From: Pirellulales bacterium
GTDB taxonomy: Bacteria > Planctomycetota > Planctomycetia > Pirellulales > JAICIG01
DNA: 64,000 nt
Direction of reading: 5' to 3'
Assembly (NCBI GenBank): GCA_035533075.1
Contig: DATLUO010000029.1
Coordinates: forward strand, 1 to 64,000
Shown piece after piece: positions 16,960-25,433 of this stretch. A program made the position numbers and the translations under genes. Positions within the stretch are counted from its first letter, which is position 1. Each line of letters opens with the position of its first letter. Below the pieces are notes generated by a model, which worked only from the letters and a program-made list of their open reading frames with translations, had not been told where the DNA came from and ran no database searches.

Positions 16960-17889
16960 GACGCGCCAAGTCCCAGTTCTTCAATCGAGGCGGCCGAAAG
17001 CAGCGCGCATCCCAAATCCGTCAGCCGATCGCTTGGCGATTCCTGCAAACGGGCCGCGACCGCGGGCGGCAATGGACCAAAGCGGGCTTCGAGTTGCTTG
17101 CGCAGCAGTTCGCGCTGCCCTTCCACCTTGCCACGCTCCATGCCACGCTGCTCGACACCGTCTAACAAACCAATTTCCATCGCCTGCACTCCCGGATCTG
17201 GATGGTTCCGCAACATCTCCTCGAACTGCTGCCGTTGCTCTTCTGTCAATCGGCAAGTACGCGCTCACGCACTCGCAGAGCAACGTTTTACGATAGACAT
17301 TCTCAGGACAATGCACAAGTCGCTGGAGGGCCTCGGCAGCCAACTCTGTTCTCCGCTCTTTGGTTACACGCATCAAGGCCGCCAGGGCAACGCCCAGCCA
17401 GTTTTCGTGCCTGACGTACTCTTCGGCATCGAGCGCCGGCAGGCCGACGTAGGGGTAGTTGAAACGCACGAGCTGGTGCTTCCCAAAATACTCCTCGTAG
17501 ACGTCCCAGCCGATTCCCTCCAAGCCGACTCGCAAATACAACCCGATCGGAAGCACCGGCAAGCCGTGGCGCCGGCGCAGCGGCTCGTAGTAGTGAAACA
17601 TCCGCTGTCGCAATGGCGCCACCGTGTCGGCGGCTTCGATCTCGACGTGAACGAGGGCGAGCCAACTGTCCGGCGACCGCCCATCTGGGCCCGGCAGCGG
17701 CTCGAACATGGCCAACTTTGCGACCACGTCCACATGGCGGCTCTCGCCTCCGAGCGAGTCGCTCATGATCTCCTTGTCCAGCCATTCGGCGCTGCCAAAG
17801 TCGAATTGCGCGGCCCAATTCGGGAAAAAGAGCCAAAAGAACTCCGCGAAGAATTCTCGCAGCAGTTTCTTAAAGCGTGGATCATGCAT
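16956..17889 (-). pseudogene. Rpn-family nuclease/DUF4351 protein with a frameshift
   Basis: Two frames together make one protein of about 310 aa. The upstream frame (from the ATG at 17889) gives the PD-(D/E)XK-like Rpn/transposase-type part: MHDPRFKKLLREFF, then LVHVEIEAAD and RMFHYYEPL. The downstream frame gives EEQRQQFEEML and a C-terminal DUF4351 domain (LEARFGPLPPAVAARL). The switch lies at ATTGACAGAAGAG: deleting one A (position 17244 on the plus strand) restores YLPIDEEQRQQF. It is a recent inactivation or a sequencing error. Proteins of this kind are recombination-promoting nucleases, usually multicopy. Confidence 0.8.
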
Positions 17890-17892
17890 GAG

Positions 17893-19680
17893 CTACCCCG
17901 GCCGGTGCTTGGCCGGGCCGTGCGGGGTCGAGAGGTTCTTGGCCGTGTTGATGATGCCGACGTGCGTGAAGGCCTGGGGAAAGTTGCCTATCAGCCGCTT
18001 GTGCTCGACGTCGTACTCTTCTGAAATCAGACCCACGTCGTTGCACAAACCGAGCAGCCGCTCGAAGAGTTCGTTCGCCTCGTCGTCGCGGCCTTGCAAG
18101 TGCAGGTTGTCGGCGAACCAGAACGAACAGGGCAGGAACACGCCTTCTCCGACCGGCAGCCCATCGACGCCGCCGTGGGTCAGGTAACGGCGCACGAGGC
18201 CGTCGATCGTCAGTTCACGCTCGATGGCCGCCACGGTGCCTTGCACCCGCGGGTCGTCGGCGGGCAAGAAGCCGACCATCGGAATCATCAATAGGCTGGC
18301 ATCGAGATCCGGCGTGCCGTACGACTGGACGAAGGCGTTCTTCCGCGCGTCGAAGCCCCGCTCGCACACTTCGTCGTGGATTTTTTTTCGCAGCCGGCGC
18401 CAGTGATCGAGACGTCCTTCGAGTTGAAATCGCTCGGCCGAGCGGATCATGCGGTCGACGGCCACCCAGGCCATGACGCGCGAGTGCGTGAAGTGCCGCC
18501 GCCCGCCGCGCACCTCCCAGATGCCCTCGTCGGCGTGCTGCCACACCTGTTCGACATGTTCCAGCAGGTGCCGCTGCAAGTCCCAGGCGTGCTTTTCGAT
18601 GTGGATGCCGTGCCGTCGCGCCACGTGAACCACGTCCATCACTTCGCCGAACACGTCCAACTGAAACTGCCGGTGGGCCGCGTTGCCCACGCGCACCGGG
18701 CGAGAACCCTCGTAACCCGGCAGCCAATCGAGTTCGATCTCCGTCAGCCGCCGTTCGCCGGCCACGCCATACATCAGGTTCAATTGCGACGCCTTGCCGG
18801 CCACCACCCGCAGCAGCCAATCGCGCCATGATTGCGCTTCGTCGAGGTAGCCCGCGTCGAGCAGCGCATAGAGCATGAACGTGGCGTCGCGCAGCCAGCA
18901 AAAGCGGTAGTCCCAATTGCGCTGGCCGCCGAGTTTTTCGGGCAGCGACGTGGTGGCGGCGGCCACCATTCCCCCGGTCGGCTGGTAGATCAAGGCTTTC
19001 AAGGTGATCAGCGAACGAACGACGCTGTCGCGCCATCGGCCGTCGTACTTGCAGCGACCCGACCACTCCCGCCACCACCGCTCCGTCGAGCGGATGGCGT
19101 CCTCCGCATCGATGGCCGCCGGCACGGGATCCTGCGACGGATGCCATTGCAGCACGAACGGCATGCGCTCGCCGTCGCTGACCGTACACTCGGCGACGGT
19201 GGTCAAGTGCTCGCCGTGGAGCTTCGCGGACGTGCAAACCTGCGCGGTATCGGGTCCGGCGACGGCCTGGATGCCCGTCTCGGTGCGGCGCACCCAGGGC
19301 ACGATCGAGCCGTAGTCGAACCGCAGAATAAGCTGCATCCGCATGGCAACACGGCCGCGCCGACCGACGACCATTCGCACCAGAGCCGGATTGTCGCGGC
19401 GCGGCGGCATGCAGTCGACGAGCGTCACGGCCCCCTCGTCGGTCTCGAAGGTCGTTTCCAGCACCAGCGTATCTTGACGGTAGTGGCGTTCGACCTTGCG
19501 TACCTCGCCCGCCGGGGCCAACAACCAACGTCCATGTTCCTTGGTGCCCAACAGCGCGGCGAAGCACGCGCCCGAATCGAAGCGCGGCAGGCAAAGCCAA
19601 TCGATCGAGCCGTCGCGGCCCACCAGTGCGGCCGTATGGAAGTCGCCGATAAGAGCATAGTCTTCGATGCGTAAGGGCAT
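17893..19680 (-). CDS. Glycoside hydrolase family 15 protein (glucoamylase/trehalase-like)
   Basis: 595 aa from the ATG at 19680. The N-terminal beta-sandwich begins with IEDYALIGDFHTAALVGRDG and DWLCLPRFDSGA, typical of bacterial GH15. The (alpha/alpha)6 barrel follows (NWDYRFCWLRDATFMLYALL), with DEGIWEVRGG, where the general acid Glu is expected. The end contains NFPQAFTHVGIINTA. Bacterial members act on trehalose, kojibiose-type or alpha-1,4/1,6 glucans; the exact substrate is not readable. No signal peptide, so likely cytoplasmic. Adjacent but not obviously related to the Rpn gene. Confidence 0.92.
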   Translation of the reverse strand: MPLRIEDYALIGDFHTAALVGRDGSIDWLCLPRFDSGACFAALLGTKEHGRWLLAPAGEVRKVERHYRQDTLVLETTFETDEGAVTLVDCMPPRRDNPALVRMVVGRRGRVAMRMQLILRFDYGSIVPWVRRTETGIQAVAGPDTAQVCTSAKLHGEHLTTVAECTVSDGERMPFVLQWHPSQDPVPAAIDAEDAIRSTERWWREWSGRCKYDGRWRDSVVRSLITLKALIYQPTGGMVAAATTSLPEKLGGQRNWDYRFCWLRDATFMLYALLDAGYLDEAQSWRDWLLRVVAGKASQLNLMYGVAGERRLTEIELDWLPGYEGSRPVRVGNAAHRQFQLDVFGEVMDVVHVARRHGIHIEKHAWDLQRHLLEHVEQVWQHADEGIWEVRGGRRHFTHSRVMAWVAVDRMIRSAERFQLEGRLDHWRRLRKKIHDEVCERGFDARKNAFVQSYGTPDLDASLLMIPMVGFLPADDPRVQGTVAAIERELTIDGLVRRYLTHGGVDGLPVGEGVFLPCSFWFADNLHLQGRDDEANELFERLLGLCNDVGLISEEYDVEHKRLIGNFPQAFTHVGIINTAKNLSTPHGPAKHRPG

Positions 19681-19798
19681 AGCGGGTTTGTCCTCCGGGT
19701 CGCGTAACGGCGATAAACCCATCATAGCCGATCGAGAAAAACACGCATGTTTTCACGGTTCAATTCCCGTCCAGATAAAGCGTAGGGTGGGACCAGCG

Positions 19799-19859
19799 AG
19801 CTTGCGAGCGCCGGCCCAGCACGGGAGTCGCGCCGATGGTGGGCCGGCGCTCGCAAGCT
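19799..19859. repeat. Inverted repeat with perfect 20-bp arms
   Basis: 19799-19818 (AGCTTGCGAGCGCCGGCCCA) and 19840-19859 are exact reverse complements around a 21-nt loop. It lies in the roughly 320-nt gap between the GH15 gene and the defence island; otherwise that gap holds nothing recognisable. Probably a dispersed palindromic element. Confidence 0.8.
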
Positions 19860-19999
19860 TGAGAGGCCCACGCTGTGGGCTCAGGCGAGGCAAGCCGGGC
19901 TACCGCGTCGCGCCACTGAGTTTCCTAGCCGCCGCTTGACAGTTGGCGGTCCAACGCTAGGTTGGGAAGCGACACGCGGGCGTGGAAACGGGGTTCAAG

Positions 20000-20347
20000 A
20001 TGAATAAGCGGCGGGTGCTGGTTGCCTGGATCGGGCACAGCGACCTCAAGGCCATGGCTGCCTCGTGGAAGAACTCGGCCGGCGCCGCGATTCTCGCCGA
20101 GCTCGGCGGCGCGCAACCCACCGCCCGCGAGATTGGTCCCATCAAAGCGCTGGTTGACGCGGAGCCGTTCGACGAAATCCGCCTCCTCAGCGATTTTCGG
20201 CCTGCCTGGAACAAGGCAAATGCTCAACTGTCCGGATTTGCCGCCAGGATTCGCGCCGTGCCTGAAGGAGCCAGTTCCAAAGCAATCGCCCATCGCGTAT
20301 ATTTCAGTCGCCGACCGGCTGCGCGGCCCGCGCTAGGCCGCGACTGA
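20000..20347 (+). CDS. Truncated sensor-like ORF (CARF/RtcR-N-like start), probable remnant
   Basis: 115 aa. The first 80 residues (MNKRRVLVAWIGHSDLKAMA, then GPIKALVDAEPFDEIRLLSD) look like the beginning of a CARF-like Rossmann domain as in RtcR-type sigma-54 activators: a hydrophobic strand, an early catalytic-style loop, then FDEIRLL. After about residue 80 the sequence becomes Arg/Pro/Ala-rich and stops. Domain size suggests a 5' fragment of a larger gene. It sits at the edge of the defence island. The family call is from pattern recognition only and is uncertain. Confidence 0.4.
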   Translation: MNKRRVLVAWIGHSDLKAMAASWKNSAGAAILAELGGAQPTAREIGPIKALVDAEPFDEIRLLSDFRPAWNKANAQLSGFAARIRAVPEGASSKAIAHRVYFSRRPAARPALGRD

Positions 20348-20499
20348 CAGCACACGGTTGAGTCTATCCAGGATGGTGTCGTCGAGGTGGCAGGCTAAGG
20401 CGCCGAGTTTTCGACCGGTGCTTTCCCCTCGCAAGCGATCTTGGTAAGGTTAGCCCTGGGCGTTGCAAGGTTCCATTTCGAGGTAGGCCGGAGGCCACG

Positions 20500-23334
20500 A
20501 TGCTGCCGTTGAGGCTACGGCCGGAGTTTCTCGAGAAGCACATGCGGACGACCGCGATCGAATTGTGCAATAAGCAGAACTCCGGCTGGGCGCAGCGTGC
20601 CAACCCCGGCGAACTGCTGGAAATCACCTATCCGACGTCCGACGTGCAACGTGCGCTCGACGCCGTCTCGACCAGCGCCGGCAAGCCGGTTGTTTTCATC
20701 GGCCCCCGCGGACGCGGCAAGTCGCACATCATGGCCCTGCTGCATTATGCCTTCACGTCGCCGGACGTGGTCGAAGGTTGGGCAGCCCGGTGGTCGGGGC
20801 GAACTGTCGCGCCTCGCCTCGCCGGCTTGAAACTACAGCGCGGCTTCGTGGCAGTATCCGAGACCCTTTCGAACCAGGAATACGCCTTTCTCTGGGACGT
20901 CGTTTTCGAGCGCCACCCGAAGGGACAATACTATCGTGGCAAGTTCGAGCAAGCGGGCACGCCGGTGCCAGCCAAGTCGCTCTTGCAAGATCTGTTCAAA
21001 GAGCAACACACCGCCCTGGTGCTCGACGAGTTTCAGACCTGGTTCGACGGACTGCGCGACGAGCCGGGCGACGAGGGCCGCAAGCTGCGGCATTGGGCGT
21101 TCAATTTCATCCAGATTCTGTCGGAGTTGGCGAAAGAGCGCCCCGATCTGCTTTGTCTTGTCGTCTCGGTACGCGACAACACGACCGAGGCCTACCGGCA
21201 AATCCATCGCGATGCCCCGATTCTGGTCGACTTCAAGGGCGAAACGGCCCGCGAAGATCGCAAACGGCTGCTCCTGCACCGCTTGTTCGAAAACCGTGCA
21301 AACTTCTCTGATGCCGAGGTCGAGCAGGTCGTGGAAACGTATGCCCGCGAACGATGTCGGCTGCTGTTTGGCGATCATGGCCAGGACCACGCCCGCTTGC
21401 GGCGCGAGGTCGTGGACTGCTGGCCCTTCGTGCCGGAGTTGCTCACGCTGCTTGAAGACCGCATTCTGATGGCGGCTGCCGCGCAGGACAAACGCGACAT
21501 GATCCGCATCCTGGCTGAGGTGTTCCGTGCCCGCGGCGCCAGCATGCCCCTGCTCACGGCCGCCGATTTCCATGTTGACGACGATGCTTGCGGCGTGACT
21601 TCGCTTTTGGATTCTTTTGCGACGACCGCCGATCAGGAACAGTTGCGCGTCAAAGCCCAGCGCAACCTGGAAGCGATTCGCGTCGCCGGTGTCGTTGCTC
21701 CGCACGCTCGCGAAGTCATCAGCAGCCTGTGGATGCGCTCCATGGGTGAATCGCAAGAGCTAGGCGGAACTCGCAACGAAGTCCAACTCGACATCACGCG
21801 CGAGGCACCGGTCGACGACAACGCCTTTACCGCGGAACTGGCAGCGATCGTCGACAATAGCTTCAACATCCACCCCGTGGGGGCGCAACAGAAACGCTAT
21901 TGCTTCAAACTACCGGAAAACCCCGGCGCCAAGCTGAAGGCCTCGGCGCGAAACGACCGCCTGTTCGATCCCGGCACGGCCACGGCGCCCGGCCTGTTGC
22001 CGGTGCGGCGCGATCAAGAATTTGTGCGGCAGGTGCTGAGCTACGTTCTCAAGTCGCCCGATGGAGCCAACGAACAGCCGAACGTTCCGATTGTGCTCGA
22101 CCCAAATTGGCAGCGCGCGCCGTGGGCCAACGTGAAGCAAGACGAACAACCGGCCAAATGGCACGAGCATGGAAACCCGGTGCTGATCGCCTTGCCGGAG
22201 CCGCCGGCCGAACTCTCGGCCACGCTTGGCCCCTGGTTGGTGACCAACGTCCCGGTCAATCGCAACATGGTTCGCTTCCTGCTGCCCAAGGCGGGCGCTG
22301 CCAGCATTTACGATGACAAGGATCTGCTGATTACGGCCCGCTGCGCGCTGTTGGCCAAGGAATGGAAAGAGAGCGACACGCATTACGCGGAGTTGCACCG
22401 CCGCTATGAGACCGAACTCAAGAAAGGGCTCGGCGAGCGTTACGACCGCTACGCCCTTCTTGACCGTTGGGATTTTCAGAACCCGGCCAACTGCACCTTC
22501 CACGAAGAGAAGCACCGAGCGACGGGCGGCAAGATTCCCAAGGCGGTCGAAGAACACGTGCGGCTCAACTATTTCGCGCCCGAAGACTTCGAAGCGTTCG
22601 CCCTGGCCGTCGCCGGACGAAACGAGACGATGCGACAGTTATTGGCCTTGTTGCGCAACGAGCCGTTGCCGGGCAAAACGGCGATTCCCTATTTGGGCGA
22701 AGCGGCGGTCTACGAGCAAGTGCTGCGCGTCGCCGCCCGCGGCAAGATCATCCTCAATGTCGGCGGAAAATGGTTGAGCCGAAACGGGAACGAAAGCGAA
22801 GACGAGGCGTTCAGCCATCTTAAGCAACGCGGCTTCCGCACGGGCACGGAAATGTACGGCGTCCAGCTCGGCGACCCCAGCCAGAAGAGCGGCGGCGGAG
22901 TTGTGGTCGTCGTCGGTGAACAGCCAACCGGCTTGCAGCCCGGCCAGCAACCGTTGTGGACGACAACGGAGCCATCCCCCGTTACCGGGCCGAGCGCTGG
23001 TTCGTCCGCAGTCGTCGTCGCTCCTCTGACCGTTCCAGCGCTGCCAGCGGGCGGCGTTCAACCGGCTGGCGTGTTGCCAAATGGCAATGGCTCTACGACG
23101 GTCGTCGTCGCCGCGCCGGTCATTCACCGTTCGTTAGGCGCCAAATCGGGCATCAACCTCCTCGGCGACCTCGAGCGCTGGGCGCTGCCCGACGGCCAGC
23201 GCGTGATACAGGCATCGCTGACGATCAGCGGCGCTACCGTCAAGGAGTTGCGAGAACTTTGTTCCAGGATCCCTGCCAAGATCGTCGCCGAACTGCAGAT
23301 AACTCTGCCGCCTGAGGGGGATGCAGGGCCGTGA
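20500..23334 (+). CDS. Large P-loop ATPase, BrxC/DUF499-like, of a BREX-like defence system
   Basis: 944 aa. Walker A GPRGRGKS at 68-75, Walker B ALVLDEFQTW with D176/E177. The ATPase core is about residues 40-330. A long middle region follows, then a Pro/Val/Gly-rich linker (about 805-880) and a compact C-terminal domain (GINLLGDLERWALPDGQ). Large AAA ATPases with this layout (BrxC/PglY, DUF499, DUF6079) accompany PglZ and DNA methyltransferases in anti-phage loci; which subfamily applies is not settled here. GGAGG is 5 nt before the ATG. Its stop overlaps the GTG of the PglZ gene (GTGA), so the two are translationally coupled. Confidence 0.75.
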   Translation: MLPLRLRPEFLEKHMRTTAIELCNKQNSGWAQRANPGELLEITYPTSDVQRALDAVSTSAGKPVVFIGPRGRGKSHIMALLHYAFTSPDVVEGWAARWSGRTVAPRLAGLKLQRGFVAVSETLSNQEYAFLWDVVFERHPKGQYYRGKFEQAGTPVPAKSLLQDLFKEQHTALVLDEFQTWFDGLRDEPGDEGRKLRHWAFNFIQILSELAKERPDLLCLVVSVRDNTTEAYRQIHRDAPILVDFKGETAREDRKRLLLHRLFENRANFSDAEVEQVVETYARERCRLLFGDHGQDHARLRREVVDCWPFVPELLTLLEDRILMAAAAQDKRDMIRILAEVFRARGASMPLLTAADFHVDDDACGVTSLLDSFATTADQEQLRVKAQRNLEAIRVAGVVAPHAREVISSLWMRSMGESQELGGTRNEVQLDITREAPVDDNAFTAELAAIVDNSFNIHPVGAQQKRYCFKLPENPGAKLKASARNDRLFDPGTATAPGLLPVRRDQEFVRQVLSYVLKSPDGANEQPNVPIVLDPNWQRAPWANVKQDEQPAKWHEHGNPVLIALPEPPAELSATLGPWLVTNVPVNRNMVRFLLPKAGAASIYDDKDLLITARCALLAKEWKESDTHYAELHRRYETELKKGLGERYDRYALLDRWDFQNPANCTFHEEKHRATGGKIPKAVEEHVRLNYFAPEDFEAFALAVAGRNETMRQLLALLRNEPLPGKTAIPYLGEAAVYEQVLRVAARGKIILNVGGKWLSRNGNESEDEAFSHLKQRGFRTGTEMYGVQLGDPSQKSGGGVVVVVGEQPTGLQPGQQPLWTTTEPSPVTGPSAGSSAVVVAPLTVPALPAGGVQPAGVLPNGNGSTTVVVAAPVIHRSLGAKSGINLLGDLERWALPDGQRVIQASLTISGATVKELRELCSRIPAKIVAELQITLPPEGDAGP

Positions 23335-24365
23335 CGACATCGAGCGAGACCACGCGCGGCGGTTTGCCGGAAGGCGATGCTTGGCGCGAACTAATCCTGG
23401 GCCGGGCCGGCAACGTTGCCGACGGCGGTTCGACATGGCGGTCGATCTTCGCGCGGCTGAAGCAGCTTGCGCTGGCCACGACAGACCCTCTGACGTTGCA
23501 CAGGGAATTGGTCGTGCCCGATTGTCTGCTGGCCGAATCAGCTTGGGATCTTTGGGAGCAGTTCCGCCCGGCCGCGCCATCGGCAATCGACCAACTTAAG
23601 CAATTCTGGGCGGCCGGCTCGGCCACGGGCACGGCGGTCTTGATTCTCGACGGACTTTCGCTCCGCGAACTTCCGTTGATCGTCGCCGCCGCGACCGACC
23701 GGGGCATCGCGCCGTTGCGGGTCGAAGTGCGGGCTGCTGAGGTGCCGACAGAAACGGACCAATTCGCTTCAGCCCTAGGCATCGCGGGACGGTCGAAGCT
23801 CTTTAACAACAAGGCACCGGCGGGATTCATTTTTGCCGGTTCCGACGTGTACACCGACGTCCTCGACAGCCCGTTTGCCGATTGCGTGGCTTCGGTTCCT
23901 GCCAGCCCGCGGCTGTTTATTTGGCACAAATGGCCCGACGAGCCGCTGATTCATCTCCATGAGGATAAGCAGGACGGGCCGGCCATTGTCGCCGACACGA
24001 CGCGCAAGGAGCTTTCTTCCGACGGCTTTTGGTCGTTCGTCGATCGACTCCGCCAAGGGCGGCGACTGGCAATCACCTCCGACCACGGCTACGCGGTAAG
24101 CAAACTTTTTTCCAGCGAAGTGACCGACAAGGAAATCGTCAAGCTGCTGCGTGAAACCTTCGGCGCGAAGCGTTGTGCCAAGGTACGCCCTGACCGTCCC
24201 TGGCCCCGTTGCCACTTGCCGCCGTTGGTATGTCAGTACGGCGACTGGCTGGTTGTCATGGGCCAGCGCAAATGGGCCTCGCCAGGCGGGTTCCCTAACC
24301 TCTGCCACCGCGGGCTGTCGTTGCTTGAAGCGGCGGTGCCTTGGGTGGAATTGCCGCCGTTGTAG
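23331..24365 (+). CDS. PglZ-domain protein (short form)
   Basis: 344 aa, start GTG at 23331 within the upstream stop. Alkaline-phosphatase-superfamily features of PglZ are visible: strand plus Asp in AVLILDGLSLREL (D107) and metal-site ITSDHGYAVS (D251, H252). BREX PglZ proteins are usually 650-900 aa, so this is a core-only version lacking long N- and C-terminal extensions. PglZ is essential in known BREX systems, but its substrate there is unclear. The coupling to the ATPase gene argues that the two products work together. Confidence 0.75.
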   Translation: MTTSSETTRGGLPEGDAWRELILGRAGNVADGGSTWRSIFARLKQLALATTDPLTLHRELVVPDCLLAESAWDLWEQFRPAAPSAIDQLKQFWAAGSATGTAVLILDGLSLRELPLIVAAATDRGIAPLRVEVRAAEVPTETDQFASALGIAGRSKLFNNKAPAGFIFAGSDVYTDVLDSPFADCVASVPASPRLFIWHKWPDEPLIHLHEDKQDGPAIVADTTRKELSSDGFWSFVDRLRQGRRLAITSDHGYAVSKLFSSEVTDKEIVKLLRETFGAKRCAKVRPDRPWPRCHLPPLVCQYGDWLVVMGQRKWASPGGFPNLCHRGLSLLEAAVPWVELPPL

Positions 24366-24504
24366 TACGATAATGAATTCACACGGTCCGTGGTGGCGAA
24401 TCGGCTCAGTCATCACCTTCAATTGTCGTCGGAGAGCCGTTTCTTTATTATCCGCAGCAACCGCGTTAGAACGACGTCATTAAGGGTTTCACAGGGGCGC
24501 CAAT

Positions 24505-25425
24505 ATGGCCAAAGTCGACCGACTAGCAAAGCTGTTTCACGCGTTGGCGCACGGCGATAATGCGCGGGCCGAACAGGTCGCTGCCGACATATGCGCGGAC
24601 GAGGAGCAACGAGGGCACCGCTCCGCGGCGCGTCTGCTTCGCGGCGCATTAAGGAAAAACGGCAACGGAGTCGTGCGATTCAGCCAACCGTTAGACGCGC
24701 CGTCGGAAGCGTCATTGCAGCCTCTCTTGCCAAACGCCGCGCTGACTGCGCTATCCCATACGATCGGCCTCGCTGACGTTGTGCTGAAAAAGCGGTGGCG
24801 TGACGAACTCGACGGATTTGTCCGCGAGTGGCGGCAACGGTCGGTGTTGCAACAACGCGGAATTCGGAGAAGGACGAAGCTCTTCTTTTATGGTCCACCG
24901 GGTTGTGGCAAGAGCTTAACCGCGCGTGCGTTGGCCAAGGAACTCGGGTTGCCAATCTACGTTGTTCGCTTCGACGGGGTGATTGGTGCGTATTTGGGTC
25001 AAACCGCCATTCACCTACGTCAATTGTTCCATTTTGCGGAATCGGTTCCGTGCATCTTGTTGTTCGATGAGTTAGACGCCTTGGGTAAAAAACGAGGCAA
25101 TCCTCTGGACGTAGGCGAGTTGGACCGAATTGTTATCGCCTTAATGCAAGAGTTGGAGCACACATCGCCAAGCGGTGCGATCATCGCCACTTCAAATTTG
25201 CCGCGCCACGTTGACGACGCACTTTGGCGTCGGTTTGACCTGGCGGTCCAGTTCCCTTCCCCGACCAAGGCCGAGCTACAGGCATTCGGCAAAAGCATCG
25301 CGACGACCCATCAGATAAGCTTTGGGCCTAGAATCAAACGACGCATCGCCACTGCCAAGAGTTTTGCCGAAGCGGAGAAGCTAGTCGAGGCCGAAGCGCG
25401 GCGAATGGCGCTGAGCGAGGGATAA
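24505..25425 (+). CDS. ietA: IetA-like AAA ATPase of an IetAS pair
   Basis: 306 aa. An N-terminal helical region of about 120 residues precedes a FtsH/Cdc48-type AAA module: Walker A GPPGCGKS at 130-137, Walker B CILLFDELDALG with D188/E189, and sensor-1 IIATSNLP. The pairing with a subtilase directly downstream (8-nt gap) is the IetA-IetS layout, first described as a plasmid stability pair and later reported as an anti-phage system; by that precedent IetA restrains IetS. The gene is visibly more AT-rich than its neighbours, so the pair was probably acquired separately from the surrounding BREX-like genes. Confidence 0.8.
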   Translation: MAKVDRLAKLFHALAHGDNARAEQVAADICADEEQRGHRSAARLLRGALRKNGNGVVRFSQPLDAPSEASLQPLLPNAALTALSHTIGLADVVLKKRWRDELDGFVREWRQRSVLQQRGIRRRTKLFFYGPPGCGKSLTARALAKELGLPIYVVRFDGVIGAYLGQTAIHLRQLFHFAESVPCILLFDELDALGKKRGNPLDVGELDRIVIALMQELEHTSPSGAIIATSNLPRHVDDALWRRFDLAVQFPSPTKAELQAFGKSIATTHQISFGPRIKRRIATAKSFAEAEKLVEAEARRMALSEG

Positions 25426-25433
25426 CGGTAGCC

